A program made the translations under genes and the position numbers. Positions 8,532 through 17,808 of a stretch of 64,000 nucleotides of DNA are shown one piece after another. Position 1 is the first letter of the stretch. Each line of letters begins with the position of its first letter. The notes under the pieces are model-generated. The model did not search any database. It was given only the letters and a program-made list of their open reading frames with translations, and was not told where the DNA came from. Source of the DNA: Rhizobium grahamii (lineage in GTDB: Bacteria > Pseudomonadota > Alphaproteobacteria > Rhizobiales > Rhizobiaceae); contig NZ_CP043498.1 in the NCBI RefSeq assembly GCF_009498215.1, forward strand, positions 744,001 through 808,000. The letters run 5' to 3'.

Positions 8532-9764
8532 GTGAACGATACGAACCAGAGCAACGACACGATTGGCCAGCCGGGCCAGCAGTCGCAGAACGGGCCGTTT
8601 ATTCCGAAATCGCCTGCTGAAGCGCTGCGTCCCGAGCGCGTGCCGGAGCCGCCGAAGCGCTCCAAGAAGGCGCGCAGCCAGGTCGTTATCTTCCTCAACT
8701 TCCTGATGACGCTGGTTGTGCTCGGCTGTGCCGGCGCGGTTCTGATCTTCTATTACGCGATCTCCGCCTATCAGGAGCCTGGCCCTCTCGAGACGAATAC
8801 GAACTTCATCGTTCGCGGCGGCGCAGGCGTCGCCGAGATCGCTTCCAACCTGGAGCGCAACAACATCATCTCGGACAGCCGAGTCTTCCGCTATCTGACG
8901 GCGACGCATCTTGAAAAGGGCGAAAGCCTGAAGGCCGGCGAGTACGAGATCAAGGCGCACGCATCCATGAACGACATCATGGAGCTGCTGAAATCGGGCA
9001 AGTCGATCCTCTATTCGGTCGCGTTCCCTGAGGGCCTTACCGTTCGGCAGATGTTCAACCGTATGAACGAGGATACGGTCCTCGAAGGCGATCTGCCGGC
9101 AGTCCTTCCGACGGAAGGGGCGCTGCGTCCCGACACTTACAAGTTCTCGCGCGGAACGAAGCGCTCCGAGATCGTCGAACAGATGGCTGCAGCACAGCAG
9201 AAGCTCGTCGACCAGGTTTGGGACAAGCGTGATCCGTCATTGCCGCTGAAATCGAAAGAGGAGCTGGTGGTACTTGCCTCGATCGTCGAGAAGGAAACAG
9301 GTGTCGCGGACGAACGTGCCCACGTTGCTTCCGTCTTCCTGAACCGCTTGTCCAAGGGCATGCGTCTGCAGTCTGATCCGACGATTATCTATGGTCTCTT
9401 CGGTGGAGACGGAAAGCCGGCCGACCGGCCGATCTACCAGTCCGACCTGAAGAAAGAGACGCCCTTCAACACCTACGTCATCAAGGGACTGCCGCCGACG
9501 CCGATCGCCAATCCCGGACGTGATGCGCTGGAGGCCGTTGCCAATCCCTGGAAGACGCAAGACCTCTACTTCGTTGCCGATGGCACGGGTGGCCACGTTT
9601 TCGCGGCGACGCTTGAGGAGCACAACGCCAACGTCAAGCGCTGGCGGAAGCTCGAGGCGGACAAGGGCGCGGACCCGAATATTGCCGTGGACGGCCAGCC
9701 AGACGGAGCGGCGCCTGCCGACACGCCGGCTGCACCAGCTCCGAAGAAAAAGAAAACCAACTGA
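8532..9764 (+). CDS. mltG: Endolytic murein transglycosylase
   Basis: A 410-residue MltG (YceG). The start is GTG 8532, with AGAGGA 6 nt upstream; a TTG two codons earlier would leave no spacing. A Pro-rich cytoplasmic N terminus (1-48) is followed by one membrane helix (about 51-77), then a LysM-like subdomain and the catalytic YceG domain with Glu253 in ASIVEKET. The C terminus is Ala/Pro/Lys-rich. The enzyme cuts nascent glycan strands at the inner membrane and helps set strand length. It follows fabF, as in many proteobacteria where mltG sits at the end of the fab cluster. Confidence 0.95.
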   Translation: MNDTNQSNDTIGQPGQQSQNGPFIPKSPAEALRPERVPEPPKRSKKARSQVVIFLNFLMTLVVLGCAGAVLIFYYAISAYQEPGPLETNTNFIVRGGAGVAEIASNLERNNIISDSRVFRYLTATHLEKGESLKAGEYEIKAHASMNDIMELLKSGKSILYSVAFPEGLTVRQMFNRMNEDTVLEGDLPAVLPTEGALRPDTYKFSRGTKRSEIVEQMAAAQQKLVDQVWDKRDPSLPLKSKEELVVLASIVEKETGVADERAHVASVFLNRLSKGMRLQSDPTIIYGLFGGDGKPADRPIYQSDLKKETPFNTYVIKGLPPTPIANPGRDALEAVANPWKTQDLYFVADGTGGHVFAATLEEHNANVKRWRKLEADKGADPNIAVDGQPDGAAPADTPAAPAPKKKKTN

Positions 9765-9778
9765 TTTCGGAGGATCGA

Positions 9779-10666
9779 ATGGCTCTTCAGTCTATGACCG
9801 GTTTCGCGCGTCGTGAGGGCACGACGGGGCGCTGGCGCTGGGCCTGGGAGCTGCGCTCGGTCAATGGCAAGGGGCTGGACGTACGGTTGCGGCTGCCGCC
9901 GGGCCTCGAAAGACTGGAAGCCGATGTGCGCCGGTTCGTCGGCGAGCAGTTCGGCCGTGGCAACATGCAGGTTTCGCTTTCCGTTTCCACCAGCGAGAAC
10001 CGGCTGGAAACCGTCCTGAACCAGGAAGCGCTGGCCGCCGTGCTGTCGCTCCGCGACCAGTTGGGCGGCATCATCGATCCGGCGCCGCTGCAGCTCGATA
10101 CGCTGCTGTCAATCCGCGGGATCATTGACTTCCGCGAACCCGAGGATAGCGAAGACGCGATCGTACTGCGCGACGCTGAGATCATGGATGGCTTGAAGGC
10201 TGCGCTGTCAGACCTTTGCCTCATGCGCGAAAGCGAAGGCAGTGCGCTGGCGCGGGTGCTTCTCGATCATGTCGCGATGATCGAGAGTTTGACCCAGACT
10301 GTCGAACGGGATCCGTCGCGCTCGACCGCAGAGATCGTCGCGAAGCTCTCGGCGCAGGTCGCGATGTTGATGGACGGCGCAGGCCCGTTCGATCGCGACC
10401 GGCTGCATGCCGAGGCAGCGCTGCTGGCGACGAAGGCCGATTTGCGCGAGGAAGTCGACCGCCTGAAGGCACATGTCGCCGCAGCGCGCGATCTGCTCGC
10501 CAAGGGCGGTCCGGTCGGGCGCAAGCTGGATTTCCTTGCGCAAGAATTTAACCGCGAATCGAATACCGTTTGCTCGAAATCGAATGCCGCTGCCGTAACC
10601 GCTGCCGGCATCGAGTTGAAGGTGGTCATCGACCAGTTTCGCGAGCAAGTCCAGAATTTGGAGTGA
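9779..10666 (+). CDS. yicC: YicC/YloC family endoribonuclease
   Basis: A 295-residue protein starting MALQSMTGFARREG, the YicC signature, with GGAGGA just upstream. The C-terminal DUF1732 block is clear: EVDRLKAHVAAARDLL...GRKLDFLAQEFNRESNTVCSKS (about residues 225-272). YicC-family proteins are stress-linked proteins; E. coli YicC has been shown to act as an endoribonuclease. It begins 14 nt after mltG and ends 3 nt before gmk, and yicC-gmk adjacency is widely conserved. Confidence 0.93.
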   Translation: MALQSMTGFARREGTTGRWRWAWELRSVNGKGLDVRLRLPPGLERLEADVRRFVGEQFGRGNMQVSLSVSTSENRLETVLNQEALAAVLSLRDQLGGIIDPAPLQLDTLLSIRGIIDFREPEDSEDAIVLRDAEIMDGLKAALSDLCLMRESEGSALARVLLDHVAMIESLTQTVERDPSRSTAEIVAKLSAQVAMLMDGAGPFDRDRLHAEAALLATKADLREEVDRLKAHVAAARDLLAKGGPVGRKLDFLAQEFNRESNTVCSKSNAAAVTAAGIELKVVIDQFREQVQNLE

Positions 10667-10669
10667 GAC

Positions 10670-11335
10670 ATGAGCCCGGCTTCGTCGACTATGCCCACCA
10701 AGATCGCCCGACGCGGGCTGATGCTTGTTCTTTCCTCGCCGTCAGGCGCCGGCAAGTCGACCATTGCCGGCAATCTCCTGCGCGATGACCACAGCCTGGA
10801 AATCTCCGTCAGCGTAACGACGAGAGCGAAGCGCCCGAGCGAGATCGCCGGCAAGCACTATCATTTCATCACCGTCCCGCAGTTCGAGAGAATGCGCGAT
10901 GCCGGCGACCTGCTGGAATGGGCTGAGGTACACGGCAACTTCTACGGTACGCCCCGTGAGCCGGTCGAAGCCGCCATGGCCGAGGGCCGCGACATGCTGT
11001 TCGATATCGACTGGCAGGGAGCGCTGCAGCTGCAGGAGAAGATGAAGGCCGATATCGTCTCGATCTTCGTACTGCCGCCAACGATGACGGAGCTCCAGTC
11101 ACGGCTGCATCGTCGCGCCGAGGATTCGGAAGACGTCATCCGGACTCGGTTGCTGAACTCTCGAGCCGAGATCGAGCGTTGGCGCGAGTACGACTACGTC
11201 ATCGTCAACGACGATCTGGACGAAGCCTTCCGCAATGTAAGCTGTATCGTCAATGCCGAGCGTGTCCGTCGCGACCGGCGCCATGGCCTGTTCGACTTCG
11301 TCAAAGGCCTGTTGACCGAAGAGCCGAACCTTTAA
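10670..11335 (+). CDS. gmk: Guanylate kinase
   Basis: A 221-residue GMP kinase with the P-loop SPSGAGKST at residues 23-31, the GMP-binding [12 protein letters not shown] region, and the [13 protein letters not shown] and [10 protein letters not shown] motifs. It converts GMP to GDP with ATP. The first 15 or so residues are less conserved, but the start at 10670 has a GAG-type ribosome site inside the end of yicC, so translational coupling is likely. It is the last plus-strand gene of the fab-mltG-yicC cluster and converges with rsmA. Confidence 0.96.
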   Translation: MSPASSTMPTKIARRGLMLVLSSPSGAGKSTIAGNLLRDDHSLEISVSVTTRAKRPSEIAGKHYHFITVPQFERMRDAGDLLEWAEVHGNFYGTPREPVEAAMAEGRDMLFDIDWQGALQLQEKMKADIVSIFVLPPTMTELQSRLHRRAEDSEDVIRTRLLNSRAEIERWREYDYVIVNDDLDEAFRNVSCIVNAERVRRDRRHGLFDFVKGLLTEEPNL

Positions 11336-11377
11336 TCCGGCATCGCTGCTGCTGATAACGCCTGATAGCTGCTGCCT

Positions 11378-12205
11378 CTAGAGGCAGTTGGCGAGCCGCA
11401 CGAATTCTTCCACCGAGAGAGTTTCTGCCCTGCGCGATGGATCGATCTCAGCCTTGTTCAGCAATGCTTCTCCGCCGAGCGGCTTCAAGCTCTGCCGCAG
11501 CATCTTGCGGCGTTGACCGAACGCCGCGTGCGTCACCTTTTCGAGGTTGCCGACGGCGCACGGCGCTGGGTTCTCGTTCGGCGTCAGATGGACGACAGTC
11601 GAGGTGACTTTCGGCGGCGGCGTGAAGGCTTGCGGCGGGATATCGAACGCCATACGAGCGCTCGTGCGCCATCCGCAGAGAACGCCGAGGCGCCCGTAAT
11701 GATCGTCATCTTCGGTCGCGACGATGCGCTCGCCGACTTCCTTCTGGAACATCAGCGTCAGCGAGTCCCAGAACGGCGGCCACTGCTTCGGCAATATCCA
11801 GTTGACGAGAAGTTGAGTCCCGACATTGTAGGGGAGATTGGCAATGATCTTGACCGGACCCTCCGGTGCCATCGCCTCGAAATCGGTCTTCAGCGCGTCA
11901 CCCTCGATCACCTCAAGGCGTCCGGGATAATGATCGGAGATTTCCGCCAGAGCCGGAAGGCAGCGCGTGTCGCGCTCGACGGCAATGACCTTCTTGGCGC
12001 CGAGCGCCAGGATTGCCCGCGTCAGTCCGCCCGGGCCGGGACCTACCTCGAACACGGTTGCGCCTTCCAGGGAGCCCGCCGTGCGCGCGACCTTCTGGGT
12101 AAGATTGAGGTCGAGCAAAAAGTTCTGGCCGAGAGCCTTGCGGGCGTCGAGGCCATGCCGCTGAATGACGTCGCGAAGTGGCGGAAGCCCGTCCAGAGCC
12201 GCCAT
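11378..12205 (-). CDS. rsmA: 16S rRNA dimethyladenosine transferase
   Basis: A 275-residue KsgA/RsmA that dimethylates A1518 and A1519 of 16S rRNA. The SAM site [15 protein letters not shown] is at about residues 49-63 and the catalytic NLPYNV motif near residue 122. The start codon overlaps the pdxA stop (TGATG), so it is translationally coupled to pdxA, the usual pairing in proteobacteria. It is the last gene of the minus-strand lptF-lptG-lptD-surA-like-pdxA-rsmA run. Confidence 0.97.
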   Translation of the reverse strand: MAALDGLPPLRDVIQRHGLDARKALGQNFLLDLNLTQKVARTAGSLEGATVFEVGPGPGGLTRAILALGAKKVIAVERDTRCLPALAEISDHYPGRLEVIEGDALKTDFEAMAPEGPVKIIANLPYNVGTQLLVNWILPKQWPPFWDSLTLMFQKEVGERIVATEDDDHYGRLGVLCGWRTSARMAFDIPPQAFTPPPKVTSTVVHLTPNENPAPCAVGNLEKVTHAAFGQRRKMLRQSLKPLGGEALLNKAEIDPSRRAETLSVEEFVRLANCL

Positions 12206-13230
12206 CAGTGGCGGCCCTCTACGACCCGTCCGAGATGCGCAGCAAGCTTCAGCGCCGCAACGAGGCTGCTGTCTTTCGCGAGGCCCTTGCCGGCAATGCC
12301 GAAGGCCGTGCCGTGATCGGGCGATGTCCGAATGAACGGGAGCCCGAGTGTGACGTTGACGGCGTCATCGAAACCCAGCGCCTTGGCGGGAATGAGAGCC
12401 TGATCGTGATACATGCACACCGCGACGTCGTAACGCTCGCGAGCCGAATCGTGGAACATCGTATCTGCGGGCAGGGGACCGATGGCGTCTATGCCCTCGG
12501 AACGCAGAAACTGCACCGCGGGCCTGACGATCGTTTCATCCTCCCGGCCGATCGTGCCGTCTTCGCCGGCATGCGGATTGAGGCCCGCGACGGCGAGGCG
12601 CGGATTGGCGATGCCAAAGCGTTCCTTGAGGTCGGTATGCGCGATCCGGCAGGTTTCGATGATGCTTTCCGCCGTCAGCGCCTGCGGGACGTCCTTGATC
12701 GGAATGTGGATCGTCACCGGAATTGTCCGCAGCTTTGGCCCGGCAAGCATCATGACTGGCGTGACCGGCGTGCCGGTCGCGCGGGTCGCGAGTTCAGCCA
12801 GGAACTCCGTATGCCCTGGGAAGCGGAAGCCGCTTTCATAGAGCACTGATTTGGCGATCGGGTTCGTAACCACACCCAGTGCGTCGCCCGCGATCGTCAG
12901 CGAAACAGCCTTCTCGATGGCGGCAATCGTTCCCTTTGCAGTCGCGACGTGGGCCTCGCCAGCAGCGACATCGACGCCAGCGGCGATCGGCAAAACCGGC
13001 AGCGCGTCAGGAAACAACGCACCGGCCTCCTCACAATTCGATTCGCGGATAGAAACTGAAATATCGAGCTGTCTGGCGCGCGCCGCGAGAACATCGGGAT
13101 CGCCGATGAAGATGAACGTCGGCAGGCCGAGCTCACGTCGGCGAGCCCAGGCCATCAATGTTACGTCAGGGCCGATACCGGCCGGATCGCCTTGCGTAAG
13201 GGCCAGTGGCCGCGAAAAGGGAACGGTCAT
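12205..13230 (-). CDS. pdxA: 4-hydroxythreonine-4-phosphate dehydrogenase
   Basis: A 341-residue PdxA of the DXP-dependent vitamin B6 pathway. It oxidises 4-phosphohydroxy-L-threonine to a product that decarboxylates and is used by PdxJ. The N-terminal [14 protein letters not shown] (about residues 9-22), the central GHTEFLA block and the metal-ligand GLNPHAGE region are present. A six-nt gap follows the upstream SurA-like gene and a one-base overlap joins it to rsmA, so the three are likely on one mRNA. Confidence 0.97.
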   Translation of the reverse strand: MTVPFSRPLALTQGDPAGIGPDVTLMAWARRRELGLPTFIFIGDPDVLAARARQLDISVSIRESNCEEAGALFPDALPVLPIAAGVDVAAGEAHVATAKGTIAAIEKAVSLTIAGDALGVVTNPIAKSVLYESGFRFPGHTEFLAELATRATGTPVTPVMMLAGPKLRTIPVTIHIPIKDVPQALTAESIIETCRIAHTDLKERFGIANPRLAVAGLNPHAGEDGTIGREDETIVRPAVQFLRSEGIDAIGPLPADTMFHDSARERYDVAVCMYHDQALIPAKALGFDDAVNVTLGLPFIRTSPDHGTAFGIAGKGLAKDSSLVAALKLAAHLGRVVEGRH

Positions 13231-13236
13231 GGAGTA

Positions 13237-14187
13237 TCAGGGACGCAGGATCTGCGCCTTCTTGCGCAGTTCAGCCAGATACTTGGTCGAGTTTTCATTT
13301 TCCGGCGCCGCGTCCTTGCCCTTGGCATTGTTCAGATCTTCCTGACGGAAGACCATTTCAGCGGCCTGGTCGTCGGAAACCTGACGCTGGCTGCAGATGC
13401 CAAGATACTCGACGCCCTTTTCCGTCACGCGGGTCCCCGTGGTATTGCCCTTGGCCTGCTCGACAAGAGGCTTCCATTCAGGCGGAAGCTCGGGAGCAAG
13501 GATACGACCGAGTTCACGTACGGAAACATCGCGCATCGTTGCGGCGAAGACCTTCGCCTGTTCGCAGCCCGGGTACTTCGAGCGCGACGCCTCGGCTTCG
13601 CTCTTGCGCTTTCCGACGATGCCCTTCTTGTTCGCAGGCACGACAAAAATCATCTGCTGGAGAATATATTCGGTCGTCTCGGGCTTCTGCTTGTTGTTCT
13701 GCATCATGCGCGCAACAAGGTCTGCGTTCGACATCTTGCCGGACGCGCCGTAACGGGCGTTTACGAGACGCGGCCAGCTCATCTGCACGGCGATGAACGC
13801 CTTGAAGTGCTCGACGCCAACGCCGGCCTGATTCAGGATCTGGGTCATCTGCGCAGGCGTCAGCTTGTTGCCCGTCGAGAAGCGCTCAAAGGAGGCGTCG
13901 ACATCAGCCTTCGAAACGGACATGCGAACGCGGGCAATTTCCTGCTGCTTCAATGTCTGATCGACGAGCTGTTCTTCGGCAGCCTTGCCATCCGCCTTCT
14001 GGTGCTGAAGGCGAAGGAAGGCCTGGCGCTTGGCGACGTCTCCGCTGGTAATCGCAGTGCCGTTGACGACGACCTTGACTTCGCTTGCCGCGAAAGCCTT
14101 GCCTGCCTGTGGTGCAACCAAAGCCGCCAGCATCGTGAATGCCATGGCTGCGAATGCCGTCTTGGCGGACTTTCCAGCGTCAATCAT
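13237..14187 (-). CDS. SurA-like periplasmic chaperone (SurA N-terminal domain)
   Basis: A 316-residue exported protein with a signal peptide of about 33 residues (MIDAGKSAKTAFAA..., ending KAFA-A). Residues about 38-160 match the SurA N-terminal chaperone region: VVVNGTAITSGDVAKRQAFL followed by helical segments. The remainder has only a degenerate parvulin-like part (QQMIFVVPA ... YLGICSQRQVSD) and I do not see the conserved Gly-Gly-Asp-Leu-Gly parvulin signature, so isomerase activity is doubtful. Between lptD and pdxA is the classical surA locus, supporting a role in outer-membrane-protein folding, perhaps LptD itself. A 181-nt spacer separates it from lptD. Confidence 0.85.
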   Translation of the reverse strand: MIDAGKSAKTAFAAMAFTMLAALVAPQAGKAFAASEVKVVVNGTAITSGDVAKRQAFLRLQHQKADGKAAEEQLVDQTLKQQEIARVRMSVSKADVDASFERFSTGNKLTPAQMTQILNQAGVGVEHFKAFIAVQMSWPRLVNARYGASGKMSNADLVARMMQNNKQKPETTEYILQQMIFVVPANKKGIVGKRKSEAEASRSKYPGCEQAKVFAATMRDVSVRELGRILAPELPPEWKPLVEQAKGNTTGTRVTEKGVEYLGICSQRQVSDDQAAEMVFRQEDLNNAKGKDAAPENENSTKYLAELRKKAQILRP

Positions 14188-14368
14188 CTATTATCGACCC
14201 TTCCCATTGACGCGGCTTTCGAGAGCCACGCTCATACCTTTTTCAAGACGAAGCGGCATTGCTGCACACGATCGGTTCAGCATATGCCCCATAAGTCGGC
14301 TAGCGACAATGTCCTGCATAGCGATACGGCAAAAGAAAGGCCCCTTTCTTTCGCCGTATGTCAATTCG

Positions 14369-16720
14369 TCAGTAGATGCTGGAGTTGCTGACGTCGCCAG
14401 AGCCGAGGTTCAGGTCGCCGAGGGTACGGAACGTCAGCTTCGCGCCGATCGTCCAGTCGCTCGCCGACTCGTCGCTGAGGTCGCGCTTGTCGGTATAGGC
14501 AATGGTAAAGATCGTGCACTCGTCCTCGTAGGAGAGACCGACCATCTGGCGGCTTACGACATTGTTGTGCAAGTCGTAGGCGACGCCACCGAAGATGGAC
14601 CAGTAGTCCTTGAACTTGACGGTGGCTCGCGCCTGGACTTCATCGTTGTCAGTGGTGAAGCCGTACTCAGGCTGCGCCGAAACGTGGGTGTAGAGCAACT
14701 GGCTCTGGAACACGTCCGTCTGGAAGCCGGCCGTCAGATCGCCGCGACGCAGGTCGAAGCTCTTTTCGTCAAGCCGATACGATGCCGCGAAGGCAAAGCC
14801 CTGCGGGGTCTCGATGCCGCCAAGTCCGACATAGTCTGAGCGCGTGTGCTCAAGGCCGGAATCGGCGCCGACGTTGACGAGATCGTAGGTGTCGAACGAA
14901 TTCTGGCCGCCAAGCTGGTAGGACTGCCCGAAGATGCCGTGCAGCTTGTAGCCATTGTCGAACGTGCCGGTGTACTGGATGCCGACGTTCGCGCGGGTGC
15001 CGCCTTCGATACGGTCATAGCCGGAGAACTTGTCGCGTTCGAAGAGGTTGGTCGCGTCGAAAACGAAGCTCTGCGCATCTTCGTTAGGCAGAGCGCCGGC
15101 AAGCGACTCGTTCGGACGTGCATAGACCTGGACGATGGGCTCGAACAGGTGCGTGCTGTTCTCCGTCGTCGCAAGGATCGGATAACGCATCTCGAGGCCG
15201 GCGGTGATCATGCCACGGGTGGCGGCATCGCTTGTGTCGTAATCGCCACCGTACGAGAATCCGGAAATGGAATTTGGGCTGTCCATGTTGAGCGCGAGCG
15301 CGTCACCACGGGCCGCAAGCAACGGCGTTATGAGAACGCCGGCTGGCGTCACGAAAGTCCGCTTCCACTCAAGCTCGCCGGTCAGGCGCGATGTCTGCCC
15401 CTGCAGACCGCGGAAGCGGTCGAAGCCGGCGACATCGTACGCATCGTTGTGCGTACGGGAGATGTTGGTGAAATTGATATTCCCCGAGAGTTCGCCGCCT
15501 GCGAGCGGTTGCGGCGCAACGAAGTGATAGTCCATCACAGGATAGACGATCGCCTGCTGCTTTTCGGCGACGTTGGCCGAGTCCGCATCCTGTACGTCGA
15601 AGTAGAACGAACGCAGATCGAAGTAGTTACGCGACCCAAGACCAGTCAGGTAGACTTGGTTGGTGTGCGTCGTTTGGTTAAGTCCCTTCAACTCGTAGGT
15701 ACGGGCGAAGTTGTTGTCGCTCTGCACCATGACGTCCCAGCCGAACGTCCAGCGCGGATTAACCTTGAACTCGGCCTTGGAAGCAACGACGCCGCGGAAA
15801 TCCTTCTCTGCATCGCTGGTACCGGCCGTGAACTTGTCGGGGCTCATCTGATCGATACCGGCGATACGCAACGTGTGCGTGCCGTTCTCGAAACGCTGGC
15901 GGAATTCGGTATCGAGCAGGAAGCCCTGGCTCGTGTATCCAGTTCCCGTGACCGTCGCATCCATGCTCGGCGATATGACGTAGTAGTATGGGACGGAGAC
16001 GCCGAATCCGAGGTTCTGCGCGGAAGTGTAGCTCGGGAAGAGGAAGCCTGACTTTCTCTTGACGGTGTTGTCGGGCACTTCCAGCCACGGGACATAAGCG
16101 ATCGGATGGCCGAGAAGCTCCAGGCGGGCTCTCTCAAGGCGAATCGTGTGCTTCTCGCCATTCTGGATGACGCGCTCTGCCTTCACCTGCCAGAATGGCG
16201 GCTTCTGCGGGTTTTCCGCGCAAGGCAGACAGGCGGTGTAGACACCCTTGTTCAGGATCATCTGCGTGCCGCTGACGCGCTCGCCGCTCTCCGCCACGAG
16301 GCGCGTATTGTCGGCCGTCTCGATGCGCAGCGAGTTGATGAACCCGTTGGCGAAATCGTCCGTCACGTCGAGCTTGTCCGCATACATGCGGTTTCCGTCG
16401 GGGCTGACGAGCTCGACATTTCCGAGCGCCATCAACCGGCCGGTCTTCTGATTATATTCGACGCGCTGCGACACCATCTTATAGCCGGCGTAGTTGATCT
16501 GTACGCCGCCGATGGCGGAAACGATTTCCGCGTCCTTGTTGTAGACAAGCTCATTTGCCGAAAGAAGCATCTTCGCTTCTGCCGGGACGTTTGGCTTTAT
16601 GTTCTGTAAAGCGTCCTGCGCGAATGCCACGGGAACGCTGCAAGTATAGGTACTCAGTGCTACGCCTGCTAACAGGGCAACCAACTGCTTACGAACAATC
16701 TTGCGGTTGCCTGCCGCCAC
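14369..16720 (-). CDS. lptD: LPS-assembly protein LptD
   Basis: A 783-residue outer membrane protein that inserts LPS into the outer leaflet. The start is GTG 16720, which overlaps the lptG stop (TAGTG) and has AGGAGG 7 nt upstream; the frame is open further but that would lie inside lptG. A signal peptide of about 35 residues is followed by an OstA/LptA-like beta-jellyroll (about 55-170; ANELVYNKDAEIVSAIGGVQI) and a C-terminal barrel domain ending NSSIY. Two Cys lie close together in TACLPCAE, with one late Cys in EDECTIF; these could support the inter-domain disulfides known from E. coli. Confidence 0.95.
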   Translation of the reverse strand: MAAGNRKIVRKQLVALLAGVALSTYTCSVPVAFAQDALQNIKPNVPAEAKMLLSANELVYNKDAEIVSAIGGVQINYAGYKMVSQRVEYNQKTGRLMALGNVELVSPDGNRMYADKLDVTDDFANGFINSLRIETADNTRLVAESGERVSGTQMILNKGVYTACLPCAENPQKPPFWQVKAERVIQNGEKHTIRLERARLELLGHPIAYVPWLEVPDNTVKRKSGFLFPSYTSAQNLGFGVSVPYYYVISPSMDATVTGTGYTSQGFLLDTEFRQRFENGTHTLRIAGIDQMSPDKFTAGTSDAEKDFRGVVASKAEFKVNPRWTFGWDVMVQSDNNFARTYELKGLNQTTHTNQVYLTGLGSRNYFDLRSFYFDVQDADSANVAEKQQAIVYPVMDYHFVAPQPLAGGELSGNINFTNISRTHNDAYDVAGFDRFRGLQGQTSRLTGELEWKRTFVTPAGVLITPLLAARGDALALNMDSPNSISGFSYGGDYDTSDAATRGMITAGLEMRYPILATTENSTHLFEPIVQVYARPNESLAGALPNEDAQSFVFDATNLFERDKFSGYDRIEGGTRANVGIQYTGTFDNGYKLHGIFGQSYQLGGQNSFDTYDLVNVGADSGLEHTRSDYVGLGGIETPQGFAFAASYRLDEKSFDLRRGDLTAGFQTDVFQSQLLYTHVSAQPEYGFTTDNDEVQARATVKFKDYWSIFGGVAYDLHNNVVSRQMVGLSYEDECTIFTIAYTDKRDLSDESASDWTIGAKLTFRTLGDLNLGSGDVSNSSIY

Positions 16721-17808
16721 TAGCCATCCTCCTGATGAAGCAGAATTGTTGCACCCAGAGCCAAGGCGACGATGACCGGAATCCACGTCGCCACGAAAGG
16801 CGGGACAACCCCACTGCTTCCGAATGCTTTTACAAGCACGGTGACCACATAAAGCACGAAGCCCGACAGGATTCCACCTAGAATCACTGACCTCGATTGG
16901 TTGAACCGGCTAAATTTTAGGGACACTGTTGCAGCAATGAGAGTCATCGCCACGAGCAGCAATGGCTGCGACAACAGAGAGTGGAATTGAGTCTCCAGAG
17001 CCTTGGTCGGAATCCCGAAGGATTTCGCGATTTCGATTCGATGGGAGAGATCAAAAAAGCCAATGGTTTCAGGGTTGGTAAGCCGCTGTTGGATGAAGTC
17101 CTGTTTCAAATTGGTGCGAACCCGCACCTCATCCTTGCGAGTTGCTATTTCACCTGGCCGACGCTCTACAACGTTCTTAAGAAGCCAGTAACCATCTTCC
17201 AATTTTGCGGTCGCGGCGTCCTGTCTCAGAATGATGTGAGCGCTCGAATCGAAGTGTACGAATACGGCATCCACAAGCCGCGTTCCGTCGTCGACGACGC
17301 TGTGCGCGCCGATGACGACGTCGTCGTCCTTGCTGATTTGACGGATCCACGGCACCTGCGGAGCGCTGGTCGAAGCACCGTTATCGCCACGCCAGTTGCT
17401 TTCAAACTGAGCAGCCTGTCGCTGTCCCCAGGCAGCCAGCGGATTGAGCGCTGCGATCACTCCGAGCCCGAGAAAAAACGCGCCAGCCACGAACGGAGAC
17501 ATGAATTGCCAAACCGAAATGCCGGCAGCGCGCGTCACGACGAGTTCGTACTTGCGGTTCAGGCCGATCAGAACCGTCATGCCGACAAACAGGGCAATGA
17601 ACGGCACGGTCTGCTGCAGAATAAGGGGGAGGCGGACCGCGGTCATCAGGAGGCCACCGGCGACTGTGTATCCGGGAAGGCTGGCCATGCGGCTTGCCGT
17701 TTCACTGAAATCGACGAGGAAGACGATCCCTGTGACGCCGAGGAAAAACCAGATGGTGGTCGATACGTAACGGCGGAAGAAATAGCGCCCGAGCGTTCCG
17801 AAGATCAT
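16720..17808 (-). CDS. lptG: LPS export ABC transporter permease LptG
   Basis: A 362-residue inner membrane protein of the LptF/LptG permease family: three N-terminal membrane helices (about residues 10-120), a large periplasmic beta-jellyroll (about 130-265), and three C-terminal helices (about 275-358). With LptF and the ATPase LptB it drives LPS from the inner membrane to the Lpt bridge. It is coupled at both ends: ATGA overlap with lptF and TAGTG overlap with lptD. Order decides the assignment: the second permease gene, next to lptD, is LptG in alphaproteobacteria. Confidence 0.94.
   Translation of the reverse strand: MIFGTLGRYFFRRYVSTTIWFFLGVTGIVFLVDFSETASRMASLPGYTVAGGLLMTAVRLPLILQQTVPFIALFVGMTVLIGLNRKYELVVTRAAGISVWQFMSPFVAGAFFLGLGVIAALNPLAAWGQRQAAQFESNWRGDNGASTSAPQVPWIRQISKDDDVVIGAHSVVDDGTRLVDAVFVHFDSSAHIILRQDAATAKLEDGYWLLKNVVERRPGEIATRKDEVRVRTNLKQDFIQQRLTNPETIGFFDLSHRIEIAKSFGIPTKALETQFHSLLSQPLLLVAMTLIAATVSLKFSRFNQSRSVILGGILSGFVLYVVTVLVKAFGSSGVVPPFVATWIPVIVALALGATILLHQEDG

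Noticed and set aside
14846-16051. A 401-codon plus-strand frame inside lptD
   Set aside because: It is antisense to the LptD barrel domain and has no features of its own.
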